64,000 nucleotides of DNA from Aquarana catesbeiana (GCF_042186555.1 NC_133335.1:175299419-175363418); one strand, 5' to 3'; shown: positions 1-11,625, numbered from the stretch's first letter. Made by a program: numbers and translations. The notes: generated by a model not told the origin, from the sequence alone.

Positions 1-345
1 CATGACATACTCCACTATTAGCATTTGATGGATGGCTATGGGAAATACTTTGAGCTTTGAGTTTGCTTAGCGGAGCAGCAATGTGAAAATCACGTGTGGA
101 ACACATTGGATACAACAACTTAGATAAAGTAATTAAACTAATTCACATTGCTATCGATGCTCTATGTTTCCAGACAATTAGATAGACTGCAAACCACCTC
201 AATCAGTATTTCAATTAAATTAGTAATAATTTAAATAAAAGTTAGATTGAGCCCTGAAAATTAAAAATACTTAAATCTCAAAAGATATGTCAAATAATAC
301 AGTAACCATGATTTTCACAAGCACTAAGCTTTTTACTTCCTCTTA
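1..345. other. AT-rich intergenic sequence
   Basis: No coding frame, repeat end or RNA fold is recognisable here. It ends at the TTAA (346-349) that precedes the left end of a family A repeat. Confidence 0.5.
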
Positions 346-381
346 TTAAAACCACTTAAGGACCAGCCTCTTTTTGAGATT

Positions 382-2241
382 ATTACTATTATTATTATAC
401 AGGATTTATATAGCGCCAATAGTTTACGCAACGCTTTACAATATAAAAGGGAAACAATACAGTTATAATACAATAAAATACAAGAGGATTAAGAGGGCCC
501 TGCTCAGAAGAGCTTACAATCTAACAGGGTGGGGCAGGTGGTACAAAAGGTTGTAACTGTGGGGAATGAGCAGGTGGAAGTGGTAGGAGATTAGTTGGAG
601 ACGTGATAGGCTTTCCTGAAGAGATGAGTTTTCAGGGATCGTCTGAAGGTAGCAAGAGTAGGGGATAGCCGGATAGATGGAGGTAGCGAGTTCCAGAGGA
701 TGGGAGAGGCTCTGGAGAAATCCTGGAGACGAGCATGGGAGGAGGAGATGAGAGAGCTTGAAAGCAGGAGGTCTTGAGAAGAGCGGAGAGGTCGATTTGG
801 GTGATATTTGGAGACAAGGTTGGTGATGTAGCTCGGGGCAGAGTTGTGAATGGCTTTGTATGTTGTGGTTAGTATTTTGAATTTAATTCGCTGGGTGATT
901 GGGAGCCAGTGTAGGGATTGGAGGAGAGGGTTGGCAGACACTGAGCAGTTGGTAAGGTGGATAAGTCTGGCAGCAGCATTCATCATAGACTGAAGAGGGG
1001 ATAGCCTATGGAGAGGTAGGCCAATGAGAAGGGAATTGCAATAGTTAAGGCGAGAGATAACAAGGGAGTGAATGAGGAGCTTGGTGGTTTCATTTGTTAA
1101 AAAGGGGCGAATTTTAGAGATGTTACGGAGGTGAATTCTACAAACTTTTGACAACGATTGGATTTGAAGCCGAAATGACAAGTCAGAGTCTAGGATTACA
1201 CCTAGTACCCTGGTGTGAGGGGAGGGACTGATGGTTGCATTGTTGATTTTGATGGAAAAGTCATGGAGGGGGGCACTGGGGGGGGGGGGGGGGGAATATT
1301 AATATCTCAGTTTTAGAGAGATTTAGTTTAAGGAAGTGGTGCGACATCCATGCTGATATGTCAGTTAGTAAGTTAATAATGCGAGAGGAGACTGAAGGAG
1401 TGAGGTGAGGAGTAGACAGATAGATTTGGGTGTCATCAGCATATAAGTGGTATTGGAAGCCGTGGGTGGTTAATAAGTGACCAAGGGAGGAGATATAGAT
1501 AGAGAAGAGAAGGGGTCCAAGAACAGAGCCTTGGGGGACCCCCACAGAAAGGGGCAATGGAGAGGAGGAGACAGAGTTGTAGGTGACACTGAAGGAGCGC
1601 TGTGATAAATAGAGCAGAGAACCAGGATAGAGCAGAATCTCGGAGGTTTATTGAGAAGGAGCGGGTGGTCAACAGTATCAAAGGCTGCAGAGAGGTCAAG
1701 TAGTAGGAGTATGGAGTACTGGCTGTTGGTTTTAGCAGTTAGTAAATCGTTAGTGAGTTTTAGTAAGGCAGTTTCCGTGGAGTGCTGCGAGCGAAAGCCA
1801 TACTGTAAGGGGTCAAGAAGGTTATTTTCACTGAGGTAGGAGCTAAGACGGTTGTAGACTAAGCGTTCGAGAAGTTTAGAGGTGAATGGGAGCAACGAGA
1901 TGGGTCTTAAGTTGTTCAGGTTGGTGGGGTCCAGTGAGGGCTTTTTAAGTATGGGAGTGATCTGCGCATGTTTTAGAGGGGAGGGGAAGGTGCCACTAGA
2001 GAGGGAAAGATTGAAGATGTGGGTGAGGGAGCATAGGATAGAAGAAGAGGGTGACCGTAGTAGTTGTGAGGGAACAGGATCCAAGGGACAATTGGTTAGG
2101 TGGGCATCCGAGAAAAGTTTTGTAACCTCTTCCGTAGTAGCCAATTCAAAAGAGGAGAGTGTTGAATGTGCTGCTAGGCAAGGTATGTTGGGTGGGGAAG
2201 ACGTACGCACAGTGGAGATGTCCTCACCTATGTCGCCTATA
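382..2241 (-). mobile_element. L2-clade non-LTR retrotransposon, 5'-truncated
   Basis: The element reads on the minus strand. Its 3' end (about 382-460) has the block TGTAAAGCGTTGCGTAAA followed by GGCGCTATATAA and an AAT-type short repeat tail, which is typical of L2 LINEs. A short duplication GAGATT (376-381 and 2242-2247) flanks it, and the interrupted repeat (family A) reads straight across. The 5' part, with the endonuclease, is absent, as usual for truncated target-primed insertions. The same 3' tail occurs on the SINE at 5258-5602, pointing to an LINE/SINE pair sharing a reverse transcriptase. Confidence 0.8.
591..2210 (-). pseudogene. L2 LINE reverse transcriptase, frameshifted remnant
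   Basis: On the minus strand three overlapping frames give successive parts of an L2 reverse transcriptase. The first (2210-1470) carries the fingers/palm region with LDLSAAFDTVDH. The second (1557-1261) carries GVPQGSVLGPLLF and the catalytic YADD (about 1432-1443). The third (1181-591) carries the C-terminal domain with SLHWLPITQRIKFKI. Frame changes occur near 1640, near 1560 and at a 17-G run (1278-1294) inside a polyproline stretch. The product would copy its own RNA at a nicked chromosomal target. The apurinic-type endonuclease that normally precedes it is missing, so this copy cannot be active. Confidence 0.85.
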
Positions 2242-2570
2242 GAGATTTTGGTGTTTACAAGTTTAAAACAGTAAACAGTAAAGTTAGCCTAATTTTTTTT
2301 TATATTGTGAAAGATAATGTTACGCCAAGTAAATTGATACCCAACATGTCACGTTTCAAAATTGCGACAGCTCGTGGAATGGCGTCAAAATTTTACCCTT
2401 AAGAATCTCCATATGCGACGTTTAAAAAATTCTACAGGTTGCATGTTTTGAGTTACAGAGGAGGTCTAGGGCTAAAATTATTGCTCTCACTCTAACGATT
2501 GCGCCGATACCTCACATTTGTGGTTTGACCACCCTTTTCATATGCGGGCACTACTCATGTAAAATTTGTC

Positions 2571-3288
2571 ATCAATCTTAAAATCAACTCCTTAGTCTAA
2601 AATAGTACAGTTCTTAATGAAAATAAATGTCCTCCGAAATGGCAAATATTAGCGTCATTGAGATCTTTTAACGAAATACAGATCCATTCAGTGCTCTTTC
2701 ATTTTAATGAATTTAAAAGCTTATTTGAATGCCCTTCATAACGATGCAACCATCTACGGGACATACCAGTACTTGTTGTTAAGCGAATCAAAAGGGGTTA
2801 ATATTACTCCAATAAACTCACATTTAGGCTAAGAACCAAGCAAAAAAAACTCATTATGATTCTTACAGGTAAGTAGTCCCATTGTTTTGAATACATTTGT
2901 CAGTCCAGTTGTAATTAGTATGAACAAAGTGCATCCCACCTGGAGATAAGCTTCACTACACAGCAGGCATTTCTTCCTATTTTCCTCTAGGCAGGGAAAG
3001 GAATCTGCCATCTGTTCAAAGATTACTCTACACAGTACTCACTGCTTCCTCTGTAGCTATTGCTATTTTGCATTGACAGGAATATGCCAAAAATGCAGTG
3101 GTTGCAATAATATTGTATATCTCGACTTTTCATTATTTAGTTGAAAATCAGTTCTATATAAATCCTTCAGAGATTTTTTTTTTTTAAGTCATACAGCATA
3201 TAGGTGGCCAGGAAGGTAGCCATAATGTTCTTTATCTTACAAATCAAACAATACATAGTACACAGGAATCCACTAGTATTGCATAAAG
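2571..3288. other. Unannotated intergenic sequence
   Basis: AT-rich sequence with a short T-run near 3178. I see no recognisable repeat end, coding motif or structured RNA. Confidence 0.4.
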
Positions 3289-3292
3289 TTAA

Positions 3293-3585
3293 AGCGGAAC
3301 TTCAGTCATTTTTTCATCTTTCCATCTATTAAATCCTCTGCTCTTGTTGTTTTAACTTTGGATACTAAAACATTTTTTCTGCCAGTAAATACTTTATACA
3401 GCCCACTTCCTGTTTCTTGTTTGGTAAAAAGCCTAGGCTTATGACATCATGCACAGATCTCTCTCGCACTCTCGTGAGAGTTTGCTAGGAAGGAAGGAGG
3501 ATGAGCCATAAGAGGGGCAATGACAGCTGCAGAGCTGGCGATGTGCCTTTGTGTGTCTGTCTAAATCCAGGAAGTGCCCACAGTT
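3293..3585 (+). mobile_element. TTAA-type MITE, left end (AGCGGAACTTC family), truncated
   Basis: TTAA (3289-3292) precedes AGCGGAACTTCAGTC, close to the termini of the complete MITE at 25762-26230 (AGCGGGGTTCCACC). The right terminus is not found; the copy stops where a family A repeat begins at 3595. Confidence 0.5.
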
Positions 3586-4025
3586 ATGGATTAACCACTA
3601 TAGCTTTGCAATTCTGCAATTCCTCTCCTACATGTAAAAATCTATATTTTTGCTAGAAAACTACTTAGAATCCTCAAATATTATATATTTATAAGAGGCC
3701 CTGGAGAATAAAATTGTGAGTGTTGCATATTTTTATGTCACAGGATATTTGCACAGAGGTTTATCAGCTGCAAATATTTTTGAAAAAATACACTTTAATG
3801 AATTTTAATGCACAAAAACCCAGTATAATACCCTAATGGTTGGTAAAATATAAAAGATGATGTTACTTTGAGTAAATAGATACCTAACATATCATGCTTT
3901 CAAATTGCATACGCCCGTGGAACAGCCCCAAACCATGGTACCTAAAAATCTCCAAATGTTTGGAAAAGCCTTTATAGGTTACCAGTTTAGAATTACACAG
4001 ATTACACAGGAGTCTGGTGCTGGAA

Positions 4026-4937
4026 TTATTGACAATACAAACAAATGGCCACTGCCCCCACCATAACTGGCCTTTGCAGCAAGGAGTACTGGAAAGGCAA
4101 TGCATGTCAAATAAAACCAAAGAAATTTCCAAGCTCAGCTTACCAACCAGCCTGCGACCAACCGAACTGACCCGTCTAACAATATGTGTTAAAAACAGGG
4201 GTTTAGTCTACACACATTTGCAAATACATGCATAAGCTACAGGCCCCATTACCTGTAGTCCCTAACTCTAACTTCTAATGCTGCGTACACACGGTCGGAC
4301 TTTCCGACGGGAAATGTTGGATGTGAGCTTGTTGTCGGAAAGTCCAACCGTGTGTAGGCTCCATCAAACATTTGCTGTCGGAATTTCCGGCCACAAATGT
4401 TTGAAAGCAGGTTCTCAAATTTTCCGCCAACTTCACTTGTTGTCGGAAAGTCCGATCGTGTGTACACAAGTCTCTCGCACAAAAGCTCATGCATGTTCGG
4501 AATCAAGCAGAAGGAGCCGCACTGGCTATTGAAATTCCTTTTTCTCAGCTCGTCGTACGTCTTGTATGTCACCGCGTTCTCATGTTCGAAATTTCCGACA
4601 ACATTTGTGTGACCATGTGTATACAAGACAAGTTTGAGCCAACATCCTTCGGAAAAAAATCCAAGGTTTTGGTGTCGGAATGTCCGATCGTGTGTATGCG
4701 GCATAAGAGTCTCCACAGTGGAAGCACATGCATTTTAATGGATAGGTAGAGGACAGGTGAACCAGGGGGCCCACCCCTCCTTAAAGGCGCAGGGGCACAC
4801 CCAGTACATAGCACTATGGCAGAAAAAGTGTCAGTGCGTTTCTCGACCAATATATTAACAATTCAAACAAATGGCCACTGCCCCCACCTTTAACTGGCCT
4901 TTGCAGTAAGGAACACTGGAAGGGCAATGTATGTCCT
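4026..4937 (+). repeat. Pair of about 80-bp direct repeats
   Basis: A block at 4026-4107 containing ACAAATGGCCACTGCCCCCA recurs at 4857-4937 with about a dozen differences. About 750 bp lie between, including the Harbinger MITE. It may be a local duplication inside the family A copy or a second repeat type inserted twice. Confidence 0.6.
4279..4703 (+). mobile_element. PIF/Harbinger-type MITE, complete
   Basis: The terminal inverted repeats TGCTGCGTACACACGGTCGG and, read inward from the right, TGCCGCATACACACGATCGG are flanked by TAA on both sides (4276-4278 and 4704-4706). A 3-bp TWA target duplication is the hallmark of PIF/Harbinger elements. No transposase is encoded, so mobility needed an enzyme from elsewhere. 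Internal GTCGGAAAGTCC-type motifs repeat in both orientations. Related copies are at 18263, 25434 and 47762. Confidence 0.85.
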
Positions 4938-5257
4938 TCCAGGACATACAGGAAGAGCCCAGTAAAGGCAGCAGCAGCGGGAGTGGGGACCCCCTTCCTG
5001 CCACCTGTAAAAGTAATCCAGAGACTCATTTGCCACTTGGATCACTTTTACTTGGTAGGGAATCGCCGGCTGGAAACAAGGATACTGGAATCATGGTTGT
5101 AGCCTCAATTTCACCCTCATGCATAGCTTGAAACCTTTCACTCTCTTAAGGCAGGTTCTCTTCATGGAAGACAAAGAAACCAGTACAGTTGCATTACAAA
5201 GAAAGCAGATTCTCTTCTTATCGCAAATCAACTGTGATTTGAGTCATACATTATGTC

Positions 5258-5602
5258 GGGCGGCACAGTGGCGCAGTGGGTAGCACTCTCGCCTAGCAGT
5301 AAGAAGGGTCGCTGGTTCGAATCCCGACCACGACACTACCTGCCTGGAGTTTGCATGTTCTCCCTGTGTCTGTGTGGGTTTCCTCCGGGTACTCCAGTTT
5401 CCTCCCACACTCCAAAGACATGCTGGTAGGTTAATTGGATCCTGTCTAAATCGCCCCTAGTATAGGTATGAATGTGAGTTAGGGACCTTAGATTGTAAGC
5501 TCCTTGAGGGTATAGGGACTGATGTGAATGTATAATATATATATGTAAAGCGCTGCGTAAATTGACGGCGCTATATAAGTACCTGAAATAAAAAATAAAT
5601 AA
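5258..5602 (+). mobile_element. tRNA-derived SINE with L2-like 3' tail
   Basis: The head carries polymerase III promoter boxes: an A box TGGCGCAGTGG near 5269 and a B box GGTTCGAATCC near 5314. The central block with GTTTGCATGTTCTCC and GGGTTTCCTCCGGGTACTCC resembles the conserved core of V-type SINEs (from memory). The tail (about 5535-5580) reads TGTAAAGCGCTGCGTAAA then GGCGCTATATAA, nearly the same as the L2 LINE 3' end at 382-460, followed by AAATAAATAA. This implies mobilisation by the L2 reverse transcriptase. It is not a functional tRNA gene. No clear target duplication was found. Confidence 0.85.
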
Positions 5603-5977
5603 TGGGTGCACTTTCTCTCTTTCATTCTGTGGCTGTCATTAATTATCAGCTGCTCACAGTCTTCCTTTGTGAGAGTGTGTTCTCACCTGGGATTCGGAAC
5701 ATAACTACCATTCGTTTTTTTCCACCCAGGCCAGGAAAATGAAGATGGTGCTTTATGGTAAGGATAGGTGTTAATAGGAAAGTAAGTAAAATAAATGGTC
5801 AGTGCACTGAGATGATGCATGAGTAATACAGTAATGTATGATGGTTTTTGTCATTTATTCTAATGCTGATTTTGCTGTTATTTTTATAGATATGTTGTTA
5901 GCAATTTTTTGTCAGTTTGTGTCACAGGTGCACTCCTCTTGATTAACACTGGTTGACACTGGGTACTGGGTGTACAC
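5603..5977. other. Unannotated intergenic sequence
   Basis: No repeat end or coding signal is recognised between the SINE and the next interspersed repeat. Confidence 0.4.
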
Positions 5978-7048
5978 CATACCTCCTAAGTTTTTGAGAT
6001 GGGAACAAGGGACACGCAAAAGTATGTAGGCATACATGCCCCCTTAAAGGAGAATTAGACCATAAAAAAATGAATAAAACCCACAAGTTTGTCAGGGAAG
6101 ACCAGCCAGTACCCAAGATGGCCGACAGAGAAGACGACCTGTGACCTCAGCCCCTGTCAGAACACCTCCGGTGCACCTGCATGCGTCCGTGCACGCATAT
6201 GCACATGACCAAGAAGGGCACGCCAGTACTCAAGATGGGAATCCAGGACAGCCTGTTTGTTCAGTTAGAATGCCAGTGCGCCGGCGCGCACCTGTGACAG
6301 CCCTTGGCTCCCAATAGGCTATTTAAACTCAGTCTGTGCTTTCACCCAGTGCTGTCCGTTCTACAGCATTCCTGTGTGCTTCTGTTTGCATGCATCTGAT
6401 ACCTGTACCTGTTACCCGACCCGGCTTGCCTCTGACTCCGTAGTCTGCTGCCTGCATCTGACCAGGCTTGTTCTGATCTCTGCACCTGCCTGCTCCTTCT
6501 ACTACCTCGCTGCCAGCCCCTTACCGACCCGGCCTGTGTCCTGACTACGCCTTTGCCTCCGCATCTGCTCCCGACGTGCCCGCCAGTGTATGACCCGGTC
6601 TGCCTAACCTGCCTCTTCTGCTAGCTGGAGAATCCTGCTGAATCACCGTGCCACCTGTCACTGTTTCCAGTTCCACGGTCTGTGACCTGTCAGGTACTCG
6701 TGCGACTCTGCACTCCTGCGCCTCCTGTCTGCTCTATCAGGGCGCCTGAGTCAGAGGAGTAAGAGAGGCCGTTCCCTGCATATCAGGCTCTACCATCAGG
6801 TACGTGACAAAGTGCTTTTTTATTTACCACTACTATTCCTTTATATTGGCTTTTGAAATTTACAAATGCAGCAATTTAGAAATTGTATTTAAGATTTAGC
6901 ACTGGGAAACACTTTTTGATAGATAAGCAGTGCATTTTATATACAACTATATAAATCAGAACAAAATGAGCGACAAATGGGGAGGAAAGAGGAACTTTGT
7001 TCCAAATCAGAGACAGTCCCTCAAAAACACGGACAGTTAAGAGCTATG
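5978..7048 (+). mobile_element. Unclassified TIR element interrupted by solo LTR
   Basis: The left end CATACCTCCTAAGTTTTTG and the right end, read inward as CATAGCTCTTAACTGTCC, form imperfect inverted ends, with TGTACA next to each end (5971-5976 and 7049-7054). Short GGGAC motifs near both ends also mirror each other. The interior encodes nothing. A solo LTR occupies 6090-6809. The duplication length fits hAT only loosely, so the superfamily is left open. Confidence 0.5.
6090..6809 (+). mobile_element. Solo LTR, TGTCA...TGACA type
   Basis: The LTR begins TGTCAGGG and ends ACGTGACA, with AAGTT before (6085-6089) and AAGTG after (6810-6814), a 4/5 match to a 5-bp target duplication. A TATA-like TATTTAAACTC lies near 6318, followed by a long pyrimidine-rich stretch with repeated CCTGAC-like words. 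Two other LTRs here (23350 and 48230) have the same ends and layout. It is probably Ty3/gypsy-like, by inference. The internal region has been lost, presumably by LTR-LTR recombination. Confidence 0.7.
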
Positions 7049-8250
7049 TGTACAATCCTGATCTGCAAAAACACTAATTATCATCAGATTAGGTCTAAGG
7101 ATGCCCATAGACATGAAATTACAGTCACCTAATCCATTCATATTAATGTCTGTTGCTAGCAATTTGGCTTTGTTTCACCTACCAGACCAACCCCTAAAGT
7201 GTACCAATTGCAACTGGTCCCCAAATAAGCACACAAGTCTTCCTTCTCTCAGCTCTACCCCTCTGTGTTGGAATCACTTGTTATCTCAGCTGAGCTTCAT
7301 TCATATATTAATGGAGCAATCTGCAGGGGTCTGAAAGCAGTGTGTCCTGGTTTAGGAATGGCAGTAATGAATACAATGCACCTTAAGGGCTCCATCCATC
7401 ACATTTTGGTGTACATTAACATATATTGTGGTAATGCAGACGATTCTACTTAAATAGGCCCTAAATCCCCCCCCCCCCCCCCCCCCCCCTCCAAGTGATC
7501 TGTTTTTAAATGCACAAAATAATACAATTGCATTAATTATAGAAATCCAATGCATTTCTATAGTGGCATCCTTGTTTGTATCTGAGAAGAGTTAGAAACT
7601 CCAAATATTATTTTCCCACAGTTTGTGACGGATGTAACTTGCAGATATTGTCCCAATATAATAATAATACCATTTTCACACCTTAGAATGAGGGTATTTA
7701 TATACTGAGACAGTAACCATTTGAGATTATGAATATGTACTGCATGTGAATAGAGATGGACAAGTAAATACTGTGCAGATAGATAAAAAAATAATAATAT
7801 AGTATATAAAATTGCTGCACAAGCCATATTGTAATTTGATGTAATTAACATCACAATTCCTTTTTAATCTGAAGTGCGGTAATTTATTGTAAAATTCAAA
7901 GCAATTTGTCAACCTGGAGGCGCTCTGTACACTGGTGCTGGTGTACAGAATGCCTCCAAAAATTTAAGATCCCGCTGACTCAATGATTTTCTTGGGGGGT
8001 CTACACTAAGATACAAGTCACATTTTAGGATTCCCATGCAATACTTATTCATTTATTACACAGCAATGTTGGAAACTAGTTATTCATTGGTCATATGTGC
8101 TATGCCTCATTTAAAGTCCCAGGACAAATAAATTGGTTGTATGGAGGATTCTAATGCAATAGGAATTTTAGTTTTGGTAAGATACTCTACAAGGGTAAAT
8201 TTCTTTTAAAGAGATGCTGATACTTTGGCTTTTTTTTTTTTATCAGAACA
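7049..8250. other. Intergenic sequence with 23-C run
   Basis: There is no coding signal. A homopolymer of 23 C lies at 7467-7489. A small inverted pair, GGAGGCGCTCTGTACA and TGTACAGAATGCCTCC (7917-7957), can form a hairpin. Confidence 0.5.
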
Positions 8251-8254
8251 CTAA

Positions 8255-8550
8255 TGGCTAGGTTCACACTTGTGCAGGTGGTTGCTGCTTGGGGACTGCA
8301 CCTGTTCCCGCAGCTGCAACCATCTGCACTGAAAAATGCACTGCCACTCAGGAGATGCTTGGGGGTACCATTAATCCTAACGGCACCCCCACATACTGGA
8401 AACTGTACTACACTTTGCGGGTTCCCCTTTTGCCGTGTTTTCTAAAAAGGTGAAGGGACCTTTTTCCAGCGTCTTTAGTGGATTCAGCAGCTCATTCAAT
8501 TGAATGGGCTGCTGTGCACTAGCAACGCAGCCACATGGAAATCTAGCCTA
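8255..8550 (+). mobile_element. TTAA-type MITE, degraded (GGCTAGGTTCACAC family)
   Basis: The left end GGCTAGGTTCACACTTG and the right end TCTAGCC mirror the complete copy at 8833-9136. The flanking TTAA is mutated on both sides (CTAA and TACA). Confidence 0.55.
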
Positions 8551-8832
8551 CAAGTGCACTTTGTGTCTATAATGAACTAGACCCTCCTATTCAAAATCAG
8601 TAACCAAAGGACACCGTGAAACAGCTATTTCACCAGAACAGAAAAAAGGTTGGAATTTGCTACAAAGTTGGTTAAAATTCCTGCAATTTTTCATTGATTA
8701 CCCAGAGGGGATTGTTTTTTTTCTCTACAAAAGTGGAGTTCCTCTTAAAGCTAGAATTATGGAAATGATCACATAGTGCTAATTGCAAAGTCTAAATGAC
8801 ATCCTTCAAACAAAATTAAACATTTTCTTTAA

Positions 8833-9136
8833 GGCTAGGTTCACACTGCTGCGAATTCCATTGCGAATTTGAGCCGTTGCGATCGCTCAAATTTGCAAGT
8901 CATTTAAATTACATAGATTAACATTAGTGCCGTTCACATCAATGCGTTGCGAATATAACCTGCGTGAAAAAAAGGTCTTGTGCGAGTTTGATCCATGTGC
9001 GATGCGAATTCAGCTCCATAGACTGCAAAATTTGCAGTAGAATCGCAAGAACACATATAGAATTCGCAATGCAAATTTGCAACGCAATCGGAACAAAATC
9101 ACGCTAAATTCGCACTGCAGCAGTGTGAACCTAGCC
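8833..9136 (+). mobile_element. TTAA-type MITE, complete
   Basis: The perfect terminal repeats GGCTAGGTTCACACTGCTGC and GCAGCAGTGTGAACCTAGCC are flanked by TTAA on both sides (8829-8832 and 9137-9140). A TTAA target points to a piggyBac- or Kolobok-type transposase acting in trans. The interior is rich in GCGAATT-type words in both orientations, so the whole element can fold back. Confidence 0.85.
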
Positions 9137-9140
9137 TTAA

Positions 9141-9978
9141 ATCTGTTAAAAAAAAGATCTAAATATCTTAAATCTATTTTTTTAAAAAGAGCATATTCTG
9201 TAAAATCAGGTCATACAATTCGAAGGATGGCCCTGCTTACTTGTTAGAGTACAGTTCATCAGAGGTGTATTCATCTAATAGAAGCAATAAATACATAAGT
9301 CTATGTTGCACTTATAAATGTTATACTATTTCAGATTAAAGGAATCTTGTTGAGGTTGCAGCTTATTCGACCGGCAAGTTTTATTTTATTAATTATGACC
9401 AATACTCCAGCAATGTGGAAAATGTGTTTTGTTCCAAGGCTTGTGACCATGTCAGTTTGAGCTAAAGATTTCCATGAAAGATACTTGAATACAAACTATG
9501 TAAGTATAAAATGTCAAAAATACAAATACTCTGCAATATAATTCTCCAACCACGCTTGATTTTCCAACCAAATGTAGAAAAATGTTATTTGTGTAGGGCC
9601 CCCTTGTTGATGTTAATCATGCATTTATCACTGTAGAGTGATCATTTCCATAATTCTAGTTATGAGCCCGGAGTGATAGTATCCAGGGATATATACTGTA
9701 CAGTATATTCAGTAGACCAATGCTGTTCTATGGCCACAATATTGGTGTTTTCCCTTTTATGTATCATGTTTTAATGTGAATGTGTGCTTCTCCCATGTAG
9801 GACAAAGCAACTAATGGCAGTCCCACTAACAGTTTTTTCTTACCTCCCCTTTGCTCTCTCACTGCTCTGATCAGTCACTGGGATCAAATCTATCACCCAA
9901 TGTTTCCGGGTATGATAAACCTTTGACATAGTACACTTTCTCCAGTGTGATAGTGTTGGTGCTTAGTGAGTGGCCACT
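9141..9978. other. Unannotated intergenic sequence
   Basis: No recognisable repeat termini or coding frames were seen. Confidence 0.4.
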
Positions 9979-10263
9979 CAGATACCCAGGGCCATCTTAA
10001 TAACATCATGGGCCCCTGGGCAAAGTAACGCTCTGGGGCCCCTACAATGGAGAAAGTGCAGGTAAACAGACGTCAAGTAGATAGGAGGCAGACAAGCGGA
10101 GCTTCCCCTTTTGGTTGGAGCTCTGCATTAACTACATGAATAATCATTCTGTACAGCAAAGAAACAGTGGGAAAATACTACATACATAAAGTAACAAAGT
10201 TGTCATGTGCATATAATATATCTGCTAGATTGATGCCTCCCCAGCACTATGGCCCCTCTACTA

Positions 10264-10791
10264 GACATGTGCGATTAGTTTCGTACAAATCGAAAATTCG
10301 TAAGAATTTCCGTAAATTCGTGCATTCGGGAGGATCCGAAATACGAATTGCTATGCTTCCGAATTTTGTACGAAAAAACGAAATTTCGTTTACGAATTTC
10401 GGATCCAAATTCCTAACGAACATTCGTAATTGTTCCCAAAAGTTAACGAACTTAAAAGTTAAAAACCCAGGAAGTCAGCACAGCACAGGGATGGTGGGAG
10501 CCCCTCATAATGATAAATTCATCATAATGAACATTCGTAATTGTTACTAAAAGTTAACGAACCTAAAAGTTAAAAACCCAGGAAGTCAGCACAGCACAGG
10601 GATGGTGGGAGCCCCTCATAATGATAAATTCATCATAACGAACATTCGTAATTGTTACTAAAAGTTACCGAACCTAACAAAAATTCGTATTTCGTACGAA
10701 ATTTCAGACAGGAATTACGAAATACGAATTCATTCTAATACGAAACGGAATGGAAACAAAACTAAACAAATTTATTGACGGCGCACATGTC
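10264..10791 (+). mobile_element. Fold-back MITE with internal 111-bp tandem duplication
   Basis: The ends GACATGTGCGATTAG and GCGCACATGTC are flanked by TA. Both arms are rich in ATTCGTA and TACGAAT words. In the middle a 111-bp unit is tandemly repeated: the word CATTCGTAATTGTT occurs at 10421, 10532 and 10643. The superfamily is uncertain. Confidence 0.65.
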
Positions 10792-10794
10792 TAC

Positions 10795-11625
10795 TCTCTA
10801 CACCCCAGAAATCCCCCCCAAGACTCTGACCCCTCTACACCCCAGATATCCCCCAGCACTCTGACCCATCTACATCCCAGATATCCCCCCCCCAGCACTG
10901 TGACCCTTTTACACCCCAGATATCCCCCCAGCACTGTGACCCCTCTACATCCCAGATATCCTCTAGCACTCTGACCCCTCTACATCCTAGATACCCCCCC
11001 AGCACTCTGACCCCTCTACATCCTAGATATCCCCCCAGCACTGTGACCCTTTTACACCCCCAGATATCCCCCCCAGGACTCTGACCCCTCTACACCCCAG
11101 ATATCCCCCCCAGCATTCTGACCCCTCTACATCCCAGATATCCCCCTAGCACTCTGACCCCTCTACACCCCAGATATCCCCCCCAGCATTCTGACCCCTC
11201 TACATCCCAAATATCCCCCCAGCACTCTGATCCCTCTACATCCCAGATATCCCCCCAGCATTCTGACCCCTCTACATCCCAGATATCCCCCCAGCACTCT
11301 GATCCCTCTACATTCCAGATATCCCCCCAGCATTCTGATCCCTCTACATCCCAGATATCCCCCCAGCATTCTGACCCCTCTACATCCCAAATATCCCCCC
11401 AGCACTCTGATCCCTCTACATCCCAGATATCCCCCCAGCACTCTGACCCCTCTACACCCCAGATATCCCCGCAGCACTCTGATCGCTCTAAACCCCAGAT
11501 ATCCCCGCAGCACTCTGATCCCTCTACACCACAGATATCCCCCCAGCACTCTGACCCCTCTACACCCCAGATATCCCCCCAGCACTCAGACCCCTCTATA
11601 ACCTAGATATTCCCCCCCAGCACTG
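10795..11625 (+). repeat. 36-bp minisatellite, about 22 copies
   Basis: The unit is roughly CCCTCTACATCCCAGATATC followed by CCCCCAGCACTCTGAC, varying by point changes. A minus-strand open frame of 140 codons here (MLGGYLGCRGVRVLGGYLGC and so on) is only the 12-codon translation of the array and not a gene. Confidence 0.9.

Larger units (their letters stand above)
352..2570 (+). repeat. Family A TTAA-type repeat, copy 1 (split by L2 LINE)
   Basis: The left end CCACTTAAGGACCAG follows TTAA. The copy runs to GAGATT at 376-381, is interrupted by the LINE, and resumes at GAGATT (2242-2247) with TTGGTGTTTACAAG, then AGTAAAGTTAGCC and the block seen again near 3800-4030, 61330-61470 and 63120-63310. 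An internal piece is missing around 2265-2275. It shares the CCACTT terminus and TTAA flank with family B, so both probably derive from a TTAA-targeting DNA transposon (piggyBac- or Kolobok-like). That superfamily call is inference; the right end is not visible here. Confidence 0.6.
3595..5130 (+). repeat. Family A TTAA-type repeat, copy 2 (rearranged, interrupted)
   Basis: TTAA (3591-3594) then CCACTATAGC opens the copy. Bases 3640-4025 match the 61020-61475 and 62930-63310 copies (TTTTTGCTAGAAAA, ATGATGTTAC, AGATACCTAACAT). A downstream block near 4990-5130 (CACTTGGATCACTTTTACTT) matches 63890-63960 of the last copy. Between them lie a Harbinger MITE (4279-4703) and an 80-base direct repeat. 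The family encodes nothing visible. Confidence 0.55.

Noticed and set aside
5265..5330. tRNA gene
   Set aside because: A and B boxes are present but the cloverleaf is poor and the sequence continues into a SINE core and LINE-like tail.
11163..11585. 140-codon minus-strand frame with 12-residue leucine/glycine repeats
   Set aside because: The period equals the 36-bp minisatellite unit; there is no start context or non-repeat domain.
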